NCBI GenBank assembly: GCA_963555705.1
Contig: OY743184.1
Span: forward strand, 31,568,614-31,632,613
Direction of reading: 5' to 3'
Origin: Ligustrum vulgare
Taxonomy: Eukaryota; Streptophyta; Magnoliopsida; Lamiales; Oleaceae
Length of the DNA stretch: 64,000 nucleotides
This document shows, piece after piece, positions 35,271-47,008 of this stretch. The stretch's first letter is position 1, and each line of letters opens with the position of its first letter. The notes below the pieces were generated by a model. That model was not told the DNA's origin, made no database searches, and worked only from the letters and a program-made list of their open reading frames with translations. The translations under genes were made by a program, and so were the position numbers.

Positions 35271-36835
35271 TACCCCCATACTTAAGCTTTTGCTCGTCTC
35301 GAGTAAAATTATCTACAAGTGCAATCAAGTAACATGGAATATAGATCAACAATGTTAGATAACTTGCAAATTACTCATGAGTGTAAAATTGTATAATCAA
35401 TTTAAAAATATTTTTCCAAATAATGCTACCAAAAAGAAGTTTAGCTTATCCTATATTCGATTGGTGTGTGTGTGCATAGTCACTTTCAATCGTCAATTAA
35501 GTTTCGAGAATATTGATGAGTAAAGAGGTTTCAAGTCAAAACTAACACACCATTAGTGGTCAATTCTTTCCTTTCCCACTCGAGACATTCATCACCCAAT
35601 AGATATTTCTTTTCTTTCCCGAGATACAATTCTAAAGGGTACTCTCAAATCACTCTTTTCTTTTTCCACTCTAGTATTGTTGTACCGACAATTTCAACAA
35701 TCTAGAAATGCACTGACTCTCCGCTAAATGAGTGCTTCGACATTCAAGTTTATACTAAGCAATTCAAACCCAGTATTAATCTAAGCCCTTATGCAAGTAC
35801 AAATGCATGATTTCTAAAAACTAACGTGATGAATGCTCGTGCTTTCCCCACTCCCTTAAGCTTTCTAATTGACCCATGTAGCGAACTTTAGGTCGGCAGT
35901 TCCCCGATTGTTTTAAGATTAAAGGGTACCAGGTTTCAAAATATCCCTACGGACTTAATAACTCGAGTAAAAAAAACTTACGAAGTGAGGTAGACTTATT
36001 AAGCAAATGCAATGATAATGTGCATTTTTTCCCCGGAGTATGTGTATGTACCTTACTCATTAAGCTTTCTAATTGACTCATGTAACGAGCTTTAGGTCGG
36101 TGACTCCCAAGTTTCAAACTTAAGGCACCAAATTTCAAGATACTCCTACGGGCTTAATTGCTCGAGTTAAAAAGGCTCCGAGATAGGGCAATGCAATGTA
36201 AAAATTAAAATGGACTTAGAATTCTAGCATACAATCATTACTTAGTTTATACTTGGCGAAATACACTCCACACAAAATTTATTTCCAACATGCATGGAAT
36301 CACCAAACGTTTAACTTTAAAAGTTTGATGTGTATATGCAAGACTTAAATAAGAATGCATTGGAACTATTTCACACTACCCAACTTGAGCAAAATAAATG
36401 TGGAAGATAAAGACTTGAACCTAATCAACTTATTTGCAAGAATTAAATAAAATGCAAGAAAGTAAATAATATGCAAAAAATAAAAATAAAGCAAGTAAAG
36501 GATACAGAATGGTTTGCCTCCCATTAAGTGCTTATTTTAAAGTCATTAGCTGGACTCTCCGCATAAGCACTTCATAGCATTCTAAACATAGCTTTTGATG
36601 CCTTATCCATTTTGCTTATTTTGACTTTGCTCCACTCTTCATTTGTTAGCAACACTTGCACTTTGTCCTTTCTAAAGTTATGGAACTTTCCTACTCCATC
36701 AAATTCAAACTCAACCAAATAGACTTGCACATCCTCAAGTGGCTTAATCACAAACTCAGTTATTGGACAATCAATGAAGTTGAGAAAATTTGATATGATC
36801 TCTTCCTCAGTAATTGCCACCATCACTGCCATCAT
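35271..36835 (-). mobile_element. 3' internal part of Tat/Athila-type element
   Basis: Directly after the LTR comes a purine tract (minus: AAGTATGGGGGTA) preceded by GAGACGAGCAAAAGC, a combination typical of Tat/Athila elements. GTTTGCCTCCCATTAAGTGC near 36511 is another phrase often found upstream of that tract. Two similar stretches around 35850-35960 and 36055-36170 (CTTTAGGTCGG...GGCACCA) are diverged repeats. An 87-codon minus-strand frame at 36835-36572 may be the end of a pol-downstream frame but is not recognised. The element is cut off near 36835 and no 5' LTR is visible. Confidence 0.6.
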
Positions 36836-37048
36836 TGCCCCCTCCTAACACGGTCACACAAGTCACAACCACTAGTTACCACAAGTCAACTCCTTATACT
36901 GAACAACCGTCACATAACCACCAGTGATAGCTACCATCACTGCCCTTGCCACCTCCACCTCCTCACACTGTCACACAAGTCACAACCCACAGTTACCACA
37001 AGTTACCTCCTCAAACCTAAACCGAACCTCCCTACTGGAAATTGTGTC
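36820..37048. repeat. 114-bp tandem duplication of TGTGAC-type repeat
   Basis: CCATCACTGCC recurs at 36820 and 36934, followed in both by TCACACAAGTCACAACC and GTTACCACAAGT. Read on the minus strand this is the GTGACTTGTGTGAC style seen elsewhere in the window. Confidence 0.75.
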
Positions 37049-38016
37049 TCCATGTCCAACAGACTGACAATTTTAATGATTCCTCAAACTAATCAAACTT
37101 TCACCAACCAAAAATGAGTGACTGTTGCTTGTATTTGGAGCCTCCGTTGGTGTGGCAACGATAGTTGATTGCCTGGCCAAAAAATTAGGAGGTCGGCCAC
37201 GCTATTAGCAACCTCAACAGCCTACCTTGCTAATAATTTCATGTATTTGGGGCTGCCGTTGGTGTGGATTTAGTGCCTGGGATCCACTGTTGCCCAAAAA
37301 AATGTGAAATCCAATTGGGAAATTACATTATTTGGGTGTGAATCGGTGCTGAAGACACTACTTCTGGAGTGTGTCGGGCGCTGCTGTTGCCGGAAGGTAT
37401 AGTATTTGGGTGTGAATCGTGTGAATGTTCTAGCGGTGGCCGAATTGTAATTCGTCGGAGTTGATTGGAGTTAAGCGGGTGTTGGCTAAGGAATGGGTTG
37501 GAGCTCAGTCGACGAGGTTGTATTACATATTTGTGTGATGGGTTGGAGTGGTTGGGTGGGTTTTGTAATTAGGATATATTATTAATCAATATTCTAAATG
37601 AGAATTAAGACCTGATTAGTGTATAAAAAACTTACAAACATGTTTCTTGAATTGTTGATTTATAAAACATGTTCCCGTGTAATTACCACGTTAATTAAAG
37701 TGGTTTTATGATGCTAAAATCAAATTGACCCATTGAAAAGTGACAATTTCTTAACGAAACACTTTGATGGAAAGTGAACAATTTCAAATCTAATTAGAAA
37801 GCTATCTATCTCGCCAATAAATGTAAATATATCCAATCAAATAACATATGTTTAATTACAAAGGTGAAAACATAGAAAATTTTCTTGGTTTTCTTGTTTC
37901 TCTTTAATTTGTAGGTTTTATTATTTTGATTAAAATTAGTTTTGGTGCGTACGTTGCACGCATATTACCAGTATTTTCCTATCAAAAAGATTTCGAATAA
38001 TGATTTCTTGTTTGAT
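37049..38016. other. Unassigned sequence, possible degenerate Helitron end
   Basis: No gene. TTGGAGCCTCCGTTGGTGTGG near 37136 and TTGGGGCTGCCGTTGGTGTGG near 37247 form a diverged pair. GTGCGTACGTTGCACGC near 37945, followed by ATATTACCAGT, resembles a decayed Helitron terminator hairpin, but the final CTAG is changed. Confidence 0.35.
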
Positions 38017-38560
38017 ACTCTCCCTATCCCATAAAGATAGACTTATTTCTAATTTTACACGGATTAAGAAAACTAATTATTATATGTTGGAATTATAAAC
38101 TTGCTTAAATTTTACTTAATATATCCCTACATGTGTTTAATTGGATGAATAGTACATCAAATTGTTGTCCGCATAATGCTTAATTGGATAAATATTGCCT
38201 AAATTGATGGAAAATTTAGGCAATTTGCCGCATATTATTTAATTGGATGAATAGTGCATCTAATTGTTGCTCACATAGTGTTTAATTGGATAAATAGTGT
38301 CTCAATTGGATGAATGGTGTTTAATTGCAATTGGATGAACATTGTCATGAATAGTGCATAAATTGGATGGATAGTGTTTAATTTTAATTGGATGAATAGT
38401 CAATTAGATGAATAGTGTTTAATTGCAATTAGATGAATAGTACCATGAATAGTGCCTAATTGGATGAATAGTGTTTAATTTTAATTGGATGAATAGTTAA
38501 ATTGGATGAATAGTATTTAATTGAAATTGAATGAATAATGCCAATTGAGAGATTCAATCT
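38017..38560. mobile_element. Stowaway-like left end with TGGATGAATAGTG array
   Basis: TACTCTCCCTATCCCATAAAG near 38017 matches the CTCCCTCCGTCCC style of Stowaway (Tc1/mariner) MITE ends next to TA. The matching right end is absent. From about 38140 to 38540 there is an irregular array of AATTGGATGAATAGTGTTTA-like units, about 15 copies of GGATGAATAGT. Expansion of the array may have accompanied loss of the right end. Confidence 0.5.
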
Positions 38561-38648
38561 TTTATATATAGAGAGATTATATGTATCAAGATATGTTTAT
38601 GATTAATTTATCAAATAATTTAAAGATTTGGGAATTAGGGTTTGTATA

Positions 38649-39206
38649 TTAGGATATTGCACATAATAATTGAATTGATATTGCCGAAATAAACCTATTT
38701 TGCAAAACTATGTACTCTCCCAGTTCATTACCCATCACCTCAATTGTTGGCTTCAGAGGTTCAGGTTGCAAGGTAAATGGATCGGTTAAATTTGCAGACC
38801 TCTCGACCATTGACGGTGAATAATTCTGTTCAGTAGGTACATGGTGAGTAGAATAGGATATATTCACTATTGGACTCGGCCCTATTTCACATATATCAAC
38901 ACACAGTGGATAGCTTCGTTTATCAACTTCGCCCTTCTTTAATTCCAAGTAAAATGACAGCGAATAGTCATTTGATACCCGAACACGAGGACCTCTACTC
39001 ATCTCTTGGTAGGACACTGTATAATGGTGAGTTTCAGGCTCCTTCTCAAGTTGGGTAGATAACAACCTGATCAGTTCATTGTAATTACATTCGTAAGGAA
39101 CCATCAGACCGCACACAGAATATTCAGAGTACAACCCCGATTCATCCCATTTTCCATCGAAGTGAACAAAGACCGTTAATGACTCCATTATGTTTGTCCT
39201 GGACAT
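38649..39206 (-). pseudogene. MULE (MuDR) transposase N-terminal domain fragment
   Basis: The frame from Met at 39206 (or the inner Met at 39188) codes VFVHFDGKWDESGLYSEY, then NELIRLLSTQLE, YTVSYQ and SNDYSLSFYLELKK. This pattern is the PB1-like N-terminal domain of plant MuDR-family transposases. The frame ends at 38649 in a tail unlike the family, and no zinc-ribbon, DDE or SWIM zinc-finger parts follow, so it is a truncated copy or a single exon cut off from the rest. An LTR retrotransposon starts 150 bp upstream of its start codon. A complete protein of this type would cut and move Mutator-like elements. Confidence 0.7.
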
Positions 39207-39357
39207 TTATATAAGTCAAAAAACTTGAAATCATTCTAAACAAAGATATGAACTAGCATTGAATTTTGTAATATCATTAGATGTTCTCATACAGAATTTA
39301 ATTTTTCTGTAACATGACCATGCCTATTTTAAACTAACACATGAACATTAATTTTTC

Positions 39358-41088
39358 TGTGACGACCCGAATTCTCGACCATTCGAGTGCCACTAAAAGT
39401 GACTCATATCATATTATCGAGACTTAAATAGTAATGTAAAATTATTCAAAAGAATAATTAGAATCCCATAATTTTATTTGTGAATAAAAATAGAACATAA
39501 TTTTCTTACATAAAGTTCAACATAATTATCTCATCAATCTTAACCACTTTTGCCACTTCCATGTTGACCGCCTCGAACATTCAATTATCTGAAAATGATA
39601 AATATCGTGGAGTGAGATTTATAAAATCCCAGTAAGTATACCAAGCATAATTTTCTTTTGAAAGCATAGGGATCATTTTCATCATAACATAAGATAGGAT
39701 CGAAATCCTCATAAACATAGAGAAACACAAGAATTTTACCGAACTTAGATGGCAAGAATTCTTATGTGTAGCGCTACTAAACTCCGGTCCCCTTAGCATA
39801 ATCATAAACATATCATATGGGACCCATAGCAATCTTGTGAGATTGATTTCATAGCAATGATCCAAACACTTTTGTAAAAACATAAGGTATATTTACTTTT
39901 CATAAAAACATACTTACTTTTCTTAAAAACATAAGCTATTTTACTTTTCATAAAAACATACTTACTTTTCTTAAAAACATAAGGTGTATTTACCTTTCAT
40001 AAAAACATACTTACTTTTCATAAAAACATAAGATATACTTACATTTCATAAAAACATAAGATATACTTACATTTCATAAAAACATACTTACTTTTCATAA
40101 AAACATAAGATATACTTACATTTCATAAAAACATACTTACTTTTCATAAAAACATAAGATATACTTACATTTCATAAAAACATACTTACTTTTCATAAAA
40201 ACATAAGATATACTTACCTTTTAAAAGATTAAAATGAAGTGTAGTAGTAAATGGACCAAAACTTTCTTGACCACCTTGAATTTCTCTTACTTGTGGATTT
40301 TGTCAAGAGATTGGAAATAAGTGTATATGTGTAGAGTTGTGTGTAAAAGAGATTGATTTATATAGATGTGTAAAGTTGGCATAATGTAAACATCATCATT
40401 CAATTCTATTAATTTTAACACATCATTTTCTTAAAGTAAAGCACCATTCATATATTTTTCCATATTTATACAAATATTATGCTCTTCATGATTACATATA
40501 ATGGAGTCTTATCAACCATTCATATACTTTTCCATATTTATACAAATATTATGCTCTTCATGATTACATATAATGGAGTCTTATCAACCATTCATATACT
40601 TTTCCATATTTATACAAATATTATGCTCTTCATGATTACATATAATGGAGTCTTATCAACCATTCATATACTTTTCCATATTTATACAAATATTATGCTC
40701 TTCATGATTACATATAATGGAATCTTATCAACCATTCATATACTTTTCCATATTTATACAAATACTATGCTCTTCATGATTACATATAATGGAACCTCTC
40801 ATGCTTGCATATATTTTCTTAATTTCAATAATAAAAGTAATTTGGAAATAAATAAATATTGGGATAACATTGAATTAAGTACTTGGACTTAATATACTTT
40901 AAATCAAGAGAATGGAGATATTTTTTAGAAATTCGAAATTTAATTTAAAATCGAACGATCTTGACTATTTCTTGACTTGGCTATACGAATACGTCGCGGC
41001 GTTAACTTAATAAAAATGGGTGAAATAGTAGCGACACGATTTTCTATTAAAATAATTATTAATCGCGTAAAAATTCTTGGTCGCTACA
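39358..41088 (-). repeat. 3' LTR of family A element
   Basis: 1731 bp. In plus text it begins TGTGACGACCCGAATTC and ends TTGGTCGCTACA. It contains the CATAAAAACATA array (39880-40220) and about five 72-bp units (40450-40800). A 100-codon minus-strand frame (39883-39581) is also present in the other LTR. Confidence 0.95.
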
Positions 41089-41122
41089 AACTTACCCCCT
41101 TAAAATAATTTCGTCCTCGAAA
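41089..41122 (-). promoter_or_regulatory. Purine tract and vestigial Pol tail
   Basis: On the minus strand AATTTCGAGGACGAAATTAT continues into TTTAAGGGGGTAAGTT and then the LTR. The first part translates NFEDEIILRG plus stop, the usual last codons of Pol in several plant gypsy lineages; the GGGGG run is the priming tract. Selection for the priming function would explain why this scrap survived. Confidence 0.75.
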
Positions 41123-44100
41123 TTAAACTTACTTGATCTTATGATTTCTGAATTCTTAATCAGAATCTCTTCTTTTTTCTTTCTCTTAGTAATCTCATTG
41201 TTATAATATCTAACCCACTGGACTTTGACTAAGTGCATCTCTTTGTTTTCTTAAGAACCTGGACTTTTTCTCTTTATACTATGCACATATGTGCCTCATA
41301 ATAAGACAAAATCTTTCTGAAAAGATTTACCAGCGTAATCTTTATATAAGCTCGACTGAAACTTCCTTTTCAAAATTGTAGATTTCAAACTTAAATCCTT
41401 TAATTCATACTTTAAATCATACATCATGTACTCGGTATCACATACTCAATTCTAGCTGATAGCTAAGGTACTAACTTACAGCATCATACGTATCAGATAT
41501 GATATTCCCATACTTAAGAAACTTCACTAATTTCCGAAATCTGAAGTTCAAAATTTTATTTCCTGTTCTCCCAAAACTTCAATTCATGTCACACTTATGA
41601 ACAATACTCTGATTACGTCTATCACCATTTAATAAGACTTCTGTGAATCATATAGGATTTCTCATCAAGTTTGCTTAACCCAAATATACAATCTCATAAT
41701 TAAAAATCATACAACTGATCATTTCAGATTTTCCATTATTGTAGCCAAAATATTTACTCACTTCAAAGTACAACCGATAACAATTAATCGAAACTGCATC
41801 ACCAAATCTTTAAATAAATCCATATATTATGACTCAAAATGAAAATTCCCAATCGTATGTAATATTTCATCATATCTTGTAGTACTCATGTAACCTGTCA
41901 CTTATCATTGTATCATGTGACCTCAAATATTCGTATCAATATCTCTAAAATTTCAATATAATAATCATCATACCTATCACGTAAACCTTATACGTCAATA
42001 TGCTCACTTATATATTAATCTCTTAGACTAATAAATCTTGGATTCTACTATTGTCACTCTTCTTGCACACTACTCCATAATAAGTCATCATTTTGAAGTC
42101 TTATCCCTATTTTCCACAATTCTATCCACCAGGACAATTACATAAAATTTCATTTCTTATTTTTCTAAACAAGATACCATTAATAACAATCTCCAAAATT
42201 TCAAGATATGATCAATCATAAGCCTTTCTCTGATCAAATGCATTACTTCATCAATACTTGTACAAAATCTATGACCTGATAAAATTTTCTTTCATCAATT
42301 TCATCAAAAAAATTCTCTCATGATCTTCTAGTATCATAAATGAAACTTAACGTACATCACTAGATCATTCAAATTACTAGTAAACCTGATTTATTTTTAT
42401 TTTTTTCCATGACTGAGATTCATCATTCTTTGAATTCCATTTAGAACCAATATACAACAATAACTTATTCATGAAAGATCAACTTATTCCATAATATCAA
42501 CACATCATCATCTTAAATTCTCGACCCAAGAAAATCACATTATTCCTTATAATTTTCTCTTGTATCTTTTGTATTCAAATGACCTTATGACCATCATCAT
42601 TATCTCACATAATCCCAAACATTAACTCATATGTTCCCAAATTTCTTACTATAAAATAAATCTTTACTTCTTTAAAACATCTCACCATAATATGATAACT
42701 GACTATTCCCAATAATCATATTACATGTAAATTCAACAAACGGTAAATGATCGTCTTAACTATCACAAAGGTCTAACATGTAAGCTCTTGGCATAACCTC
42801 TAAACTCTGTATAAAGAAATATTTACTAAATACTTAAGTCATTATTTAAGAACCCAAATGACATCACGTCTCTTCACTACTCTCTATAAACCCATGAAAA
42901 TTTTCTCCAAATTTCAATAAATCTTTAACATATCAAACCATAATAATTTGTCATTTCTAAAGCTTCTTATCACCAATTATCACCAAAATAATTTAAAACA
43001 ATTACCTGAATATTCTCTCTATGTAGTATACCCAATAATATATTATTCACAAATCAATATAATATCATCAGCTTATTTTTAACATATCTTCCCGATCAAA
43101 TTCCAAAATAATCAACCGTATTATCTCTTATCCTCATAATTTATAATATTCTCCAATACAAGTGATCATTCCTTAATAATGATCAATTAGTTCCCAATAA
43201 TAATTAAGATTCTTCCCAATAATGCCATAATACTTGTCTTCACTCATCTTTTAACTTATAACTTATCACTTACTAAAATCTCGCTTTGTGTAAAGGAACT
43301 TGAAATTCTAACCTCAATTCCCTTAGTCGTTGCATACCATATTATGCTCTTAATTCCAAATGATAAAATTCTAGGTAGAGTCTCCCTTTTAAATTTGGAC
43401 TTATCCAAATCGTAAGCATACTTCATAACTCACAATAATAAATAATTGTACATTTGATCACAATTTCATCAAACTTCAATATCATCATAAATTTTCCAGA
43501 AAATCAATTCATAATTCCTCAATATAGAAATTTCAAATCATAGTTCCCAATATCACATCTCACTTCCTTCAATACATTAATTGGTTCAAACGACTATTCA
43601 TACTTATAAATATATACCACAAATCATATTCCCAAAATTTATTCTCAATGCCAAACTTCATAATAAATTTCTCTCAATAACTAATAACCAAATCTTTAAA
43701 TCTCTAATTCTATAATTCTTCTCATAAAAATCTCAATAAAATCATATCACTTATAATCTCAACATCTCATCATAACTTCATAAAATTGGCTCGCTATTTC
43801 TCATTAAATCTAAATGATAGATAATCTGAACATATTTCTAATCATTTCTGTTGACTTCTCATACTTAGTGCCATGTCTAAAATCAATTGCAAAGTCCATT
43901 TAAGGTTCATCATTTCTAAACTTGAGGACAACAATTATTTGAAAATCATTCTTAAGTCATATTATTCCCATTATGCTCAATACCCGTTCTCTTTCTTTTC
44001 TTTTCTTTCTGATTTTTTTTTTTTTTTTTTTTTCAGAATTGAAACTTGAAGAGTGGTACCAATAATCATCCACAGTTTTTCCTTGCTTTTAAGCAAAGGT

Positions 44101-44280
44101 AGTGATAAAGGGATAAATTATTGAACCGAAAATTGAAACTTGAAGAGGAAGTACTAATAACCATCCACAGTTTTTCCCTTGTTTTTACACAAAGGTAGTG
44201 ATAAAGGGATAAATTATTGTACGAATTCATTATTAATTTTGTTTGTAATATATTATTCAATATATTTTTGGCAAAAGTTA
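41123..44280 (-). pseudogene. Heavily decayed Ty3/gypsy pol remnants
   Basis: No open frame remains. On the minus strand near 42721-42760, codons for DDHLPFVEFTCN recall the DDHLPLIEFAYNNS motif of gypsy integrase. Near 43051-43072, ADDIILIC recalls the DDILIYS of RT. The two lie only about 320 bp apart where an intact pol has some 1.8 kb, so a large deletion lies between them. The AT content is high throughout. This reading is by eye and tentative. Confidence 0.4.
44041..44228. repeat. 94-bp tandem duplication
   Basis: GAAACTTGAAGAG followed by CATCCACAGTTTTTCC and GGTAGTGATAAAGGGATAAA occurs at 44041 and again at 44135. A poly-T run (44012-44033) precedes it. The short minus-strand frame here is just this repeat. 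Confidence 0.9.
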
Positions 44281-44907
44281 CGAACCAACTTATTTTTCTA
44301 ATTTAGTCAGTCTTACTAAGCTTAATATGAACCAAAATTCATATCAATATCCTCTATGTCTCATGATTCTACCTTAAAAGGAATAAATTAAAATTCAGGC
44401 TTCTATCAATTCATATCATACTCAACATGTATATTTCACTTAAAGATTCATAACATATGAATATTTCATACTTAACATGTCTTAATAAAATCGTAAATGA
44501 CTTGCAAAGCATATAACATACCTGGTTCGAGGAGTCAATACGTGGAGAGTGACATAGTAGAGTGATGAGTTAAAATATTTCATATAATCTTATTTTCCTT
44601 TAATCAACAATAATTTAATGTGGTTGTATCCAAATCAACATTTTCTTGAATCATAATTCCTAATTAATCACAGTCTTCAAAACAAATCCAATATCGATAT
44701 AGTAATTATCTCCCCATCAATAATTAATAACTTAACCCAAATAAAATTTATCGTCAAATCTTATTTTCCTTTAGTCCCCGAACTTCTAGAAATTTATCAA
44801 AGACATCAATATAAACATCATATCACTAACTAATTATATTCCATAAAATTTTCAGGACATTACAAACTCCCCTGCTTAAAATGAATTTTGTCCTTGAAAT
44901 TCGCACA
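44281..44907 (-). mobile_element. Second, older LTR start with Pol tail inside the interior
   Basis: On the minus strand AATTTCAAGGACAAAATTCA (44901-44882) codes NFKDKIHF and leads to AAGCAGGGGAGTT, then TGTAATGTCCTGAAAATTTT from 44864. This is the same Pol tail, purine tract and LTR start arrangement as at 41122-41088 but from another family. Beyond it, GGGGACTAAAGGAAAATAAG and CTCGAACCAGGTATG look like LTR text. The far end was not found. Confidence 0.45.
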
Positions 44908-45200
44908 TCAAATTTCATCATGCTTTTCAAAATCATAACCATACTTGACATGTGAAAATTCAACTTTTCTTATCATAAAGCAAGCTTTTAAAATCATGCC
45001 AATAGACTAACTTTTCATTTCATCACATGTGTAAAAAAAAAATGTGCAAATCTTTACATTGTTTTAAACTCATAAATCTTATAAAATAATTAACCCAACT
45101 AAAATTTCAAGGTCAAATACATTAAAGAAGAAATTAAACTCTAGAAAATTTTGAAAATATGTCTTTGAAAAATAATTTCCCAGATTTTTTTTTTTAATAA

Positions 45201-45226
45201 TGAATAGTGATTTCGTTCACTATTCA
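45201..45226. other. Perfect 10-bp stem hairpin in leader
   Basis: TGAATAGTGA and TCACTATTCA face each other over TTTCGT, about 120 bp from the primer site of the family A element. GTGAATAGTGATTT recurs at about 45255. It could fold in the leader RNA; its function is unknown. Confidence 0.6.
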
Positions 45227-45334
45227 TCATGAATAGCACGTCGTTTTACTGTTCACGTGAATAGTGATTTTTTTTTTTTTTTTTTAAGAAATAAAATTTC
45301 AAAATCTACAGAATCGTTTTTAAAACTTTTTTTT

Positions 45335-45345
45335 CTCTGATACCA
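45335..45345 (-). promoter_or_regulatory. Primer-binding site of family A element
   Basis: On the minus strand TGGTATCAGAG, complementary to initiator Met-tRNA, lies two bases after the 5' LTR end GTCACA. Confidence 0.93.
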
Positions 45346-45347
45346 AC

Positions 45348-47008
45348 TGTGACGACCCGAATTCTCGACCATTCGAGTGCCACTAAAAGTGACTCATATC
45401 ATATTATCGAGACTTAAATAGTAATGTAAAATTATTCAAAAGAATAATTAGAATCCCATAATTTTATTTGTGAATAAAAATAGAACATAATTTTCTTACA
45501 TAAAGTTCAACATAATTATCTCATCAATCTTAACCACTTTTGCCACTTCCATGTTGACCGCCTCGAACCTTCAATTATCTGAAAATGATAAATATCGTGG
45601 AGTGAGATTTATAAAATCCCAGTAAGTATACCAAGCATAATTTTCTTTTGAAAGCATAGGGATCATTTTCATCATAACATAAGATAGGATCGAAATCCTC
45701 ATAAACATAGAGAAACACAAGAATTTTACCGAACTTAGATGGCAAGAATTCTTATGTGTAGCGCTACTAAACTCCGGTCCCCTTAGCATAATTATAAACA
45801 TATCATATGGGACCCATAGCAATCTTGTGAGATTGATTTCATAGCAATGATCCAAACACTTTCGTAAAAACATAAGGTATATTTACTTTTCATAAAAACA
45901 TACTTACTTTTCTTAAAAACATAAGCTATTTTACTTTTCATAAAAACATACTTACTTTTCTTAAAAACATAAGGTGTATTTACCTTTCATAAAAACATAC
46001 TTACTTTTCATAAAAACATAAAACATACTTACTTTTCATAAAAACATAAGATATACTTACATTTCATAAAAACATAAGATATACTTACATTTCATAAAAA
46101 CATACTTACTTTTCATAAAAACATAAGATATACTTACCTTTTAAAAGATTAAAATGAAGTGTAGTAGTAAATGGACCAAAACTTTCTTGACCACCTTGAA
46201 TTTCTCTTAATTGTGGATTTTGTCAAGAGATTGGAAATAAGTGTATATGTGTAGAGTTGTGTGTAAAAGAGATTGATTTATATAGATGTGTAAAGTTGGC
46301 ATAATGTAAACATCATCATTCAATTCTATTAATTTTAACACATCCTTTTCTTAAAATAAAGCACCATTCATATACTTTTCCATATTTATACAAATATTAT
46401 GCTCTTCATGATTACATATAATGGAGTCTTATCAACCATTCATATACTTTTCCATATTTATACAAATATTATGCTCTTCATGATTACATATAATGGAGTC
46501 TTATCAACCATTCATATACTTTTCCATATTTATACAAATATTATGCTCTTCATGATTACATATAATGGAGTCTTATCAACCATTCATATACTTTTCCATA
46601 TTTATACAAATATTATGCTCTTCATGATTACATATAATGGAATCTTATCAACCATTCATATACTTTTCCATATTTATACAAATACTATGCTCTTCATGAT
46701 TACATATAATGGAACCTCTCATGCTTGCATATATTTTCTTAATTTCAATAATAAAAGTAATTTGGAAATAAATAAATATTGGGATAACATTGAATTAAGT
46801 ACTTGGACTTAATATACTTTAAATCAAGAGAATGGAGATATTTTTTAGAAATTCGAAATTTAATTTAAAATCGAACGATCTTGACTATTTCTTGACTTGG
46901 CTATACGAATACGTCGCGGCGTTAACTTAATAAAAATGGGTGAAATAGTAGCGACACGATTTTCTATTAAAATAATTATTAATCGCGTAAAAATTCTTGG
47001 TCGCTACA
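45348..47008 (-). repeat. 5' LTR of family A element
   Basis: 1661 bp, near identical to 39358-41088 apart from about 70 bp fewer repeat units in the CATAAAAACATA array. It has the same terminal bases and the same 100-codon frame (45873-45571). Confidence 0.95.

Larger units (their letters stand above)
39358..47008 (-). mobile_element. Young non-coding LTR retrotransposon (family A)
   Basis: Two direct LTRs (39358-41088 and 45348-47008) surround 4.26 kb. On the minus strand the order is 5' LTR, initiator-Met-type primer site, interior, purine tract, 3' LTR. Outside the tandem arrays the LTRs differ at only about seven positions in some 1.5 kb, so insertion was recent. The interior has no open frame above about 65 codons but holds decayed Ty3/gypsy pol pieces. 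It could only have moved with proteins supplied in trans. I found no matching target duplication at the outer edges (TTTTC versus GTTTA). Confidence 0.88.

Noticed and set aside
37945..37975. Helitron terminator
   Set aside because: The hairpin resembles one, but the end is CCAGT instead of CTAGT and no 5' end was found.
41089..45347. Intact pol of the young element
   Set aside because: No frame over about 65 codons; only isolated decayed motifs remain.
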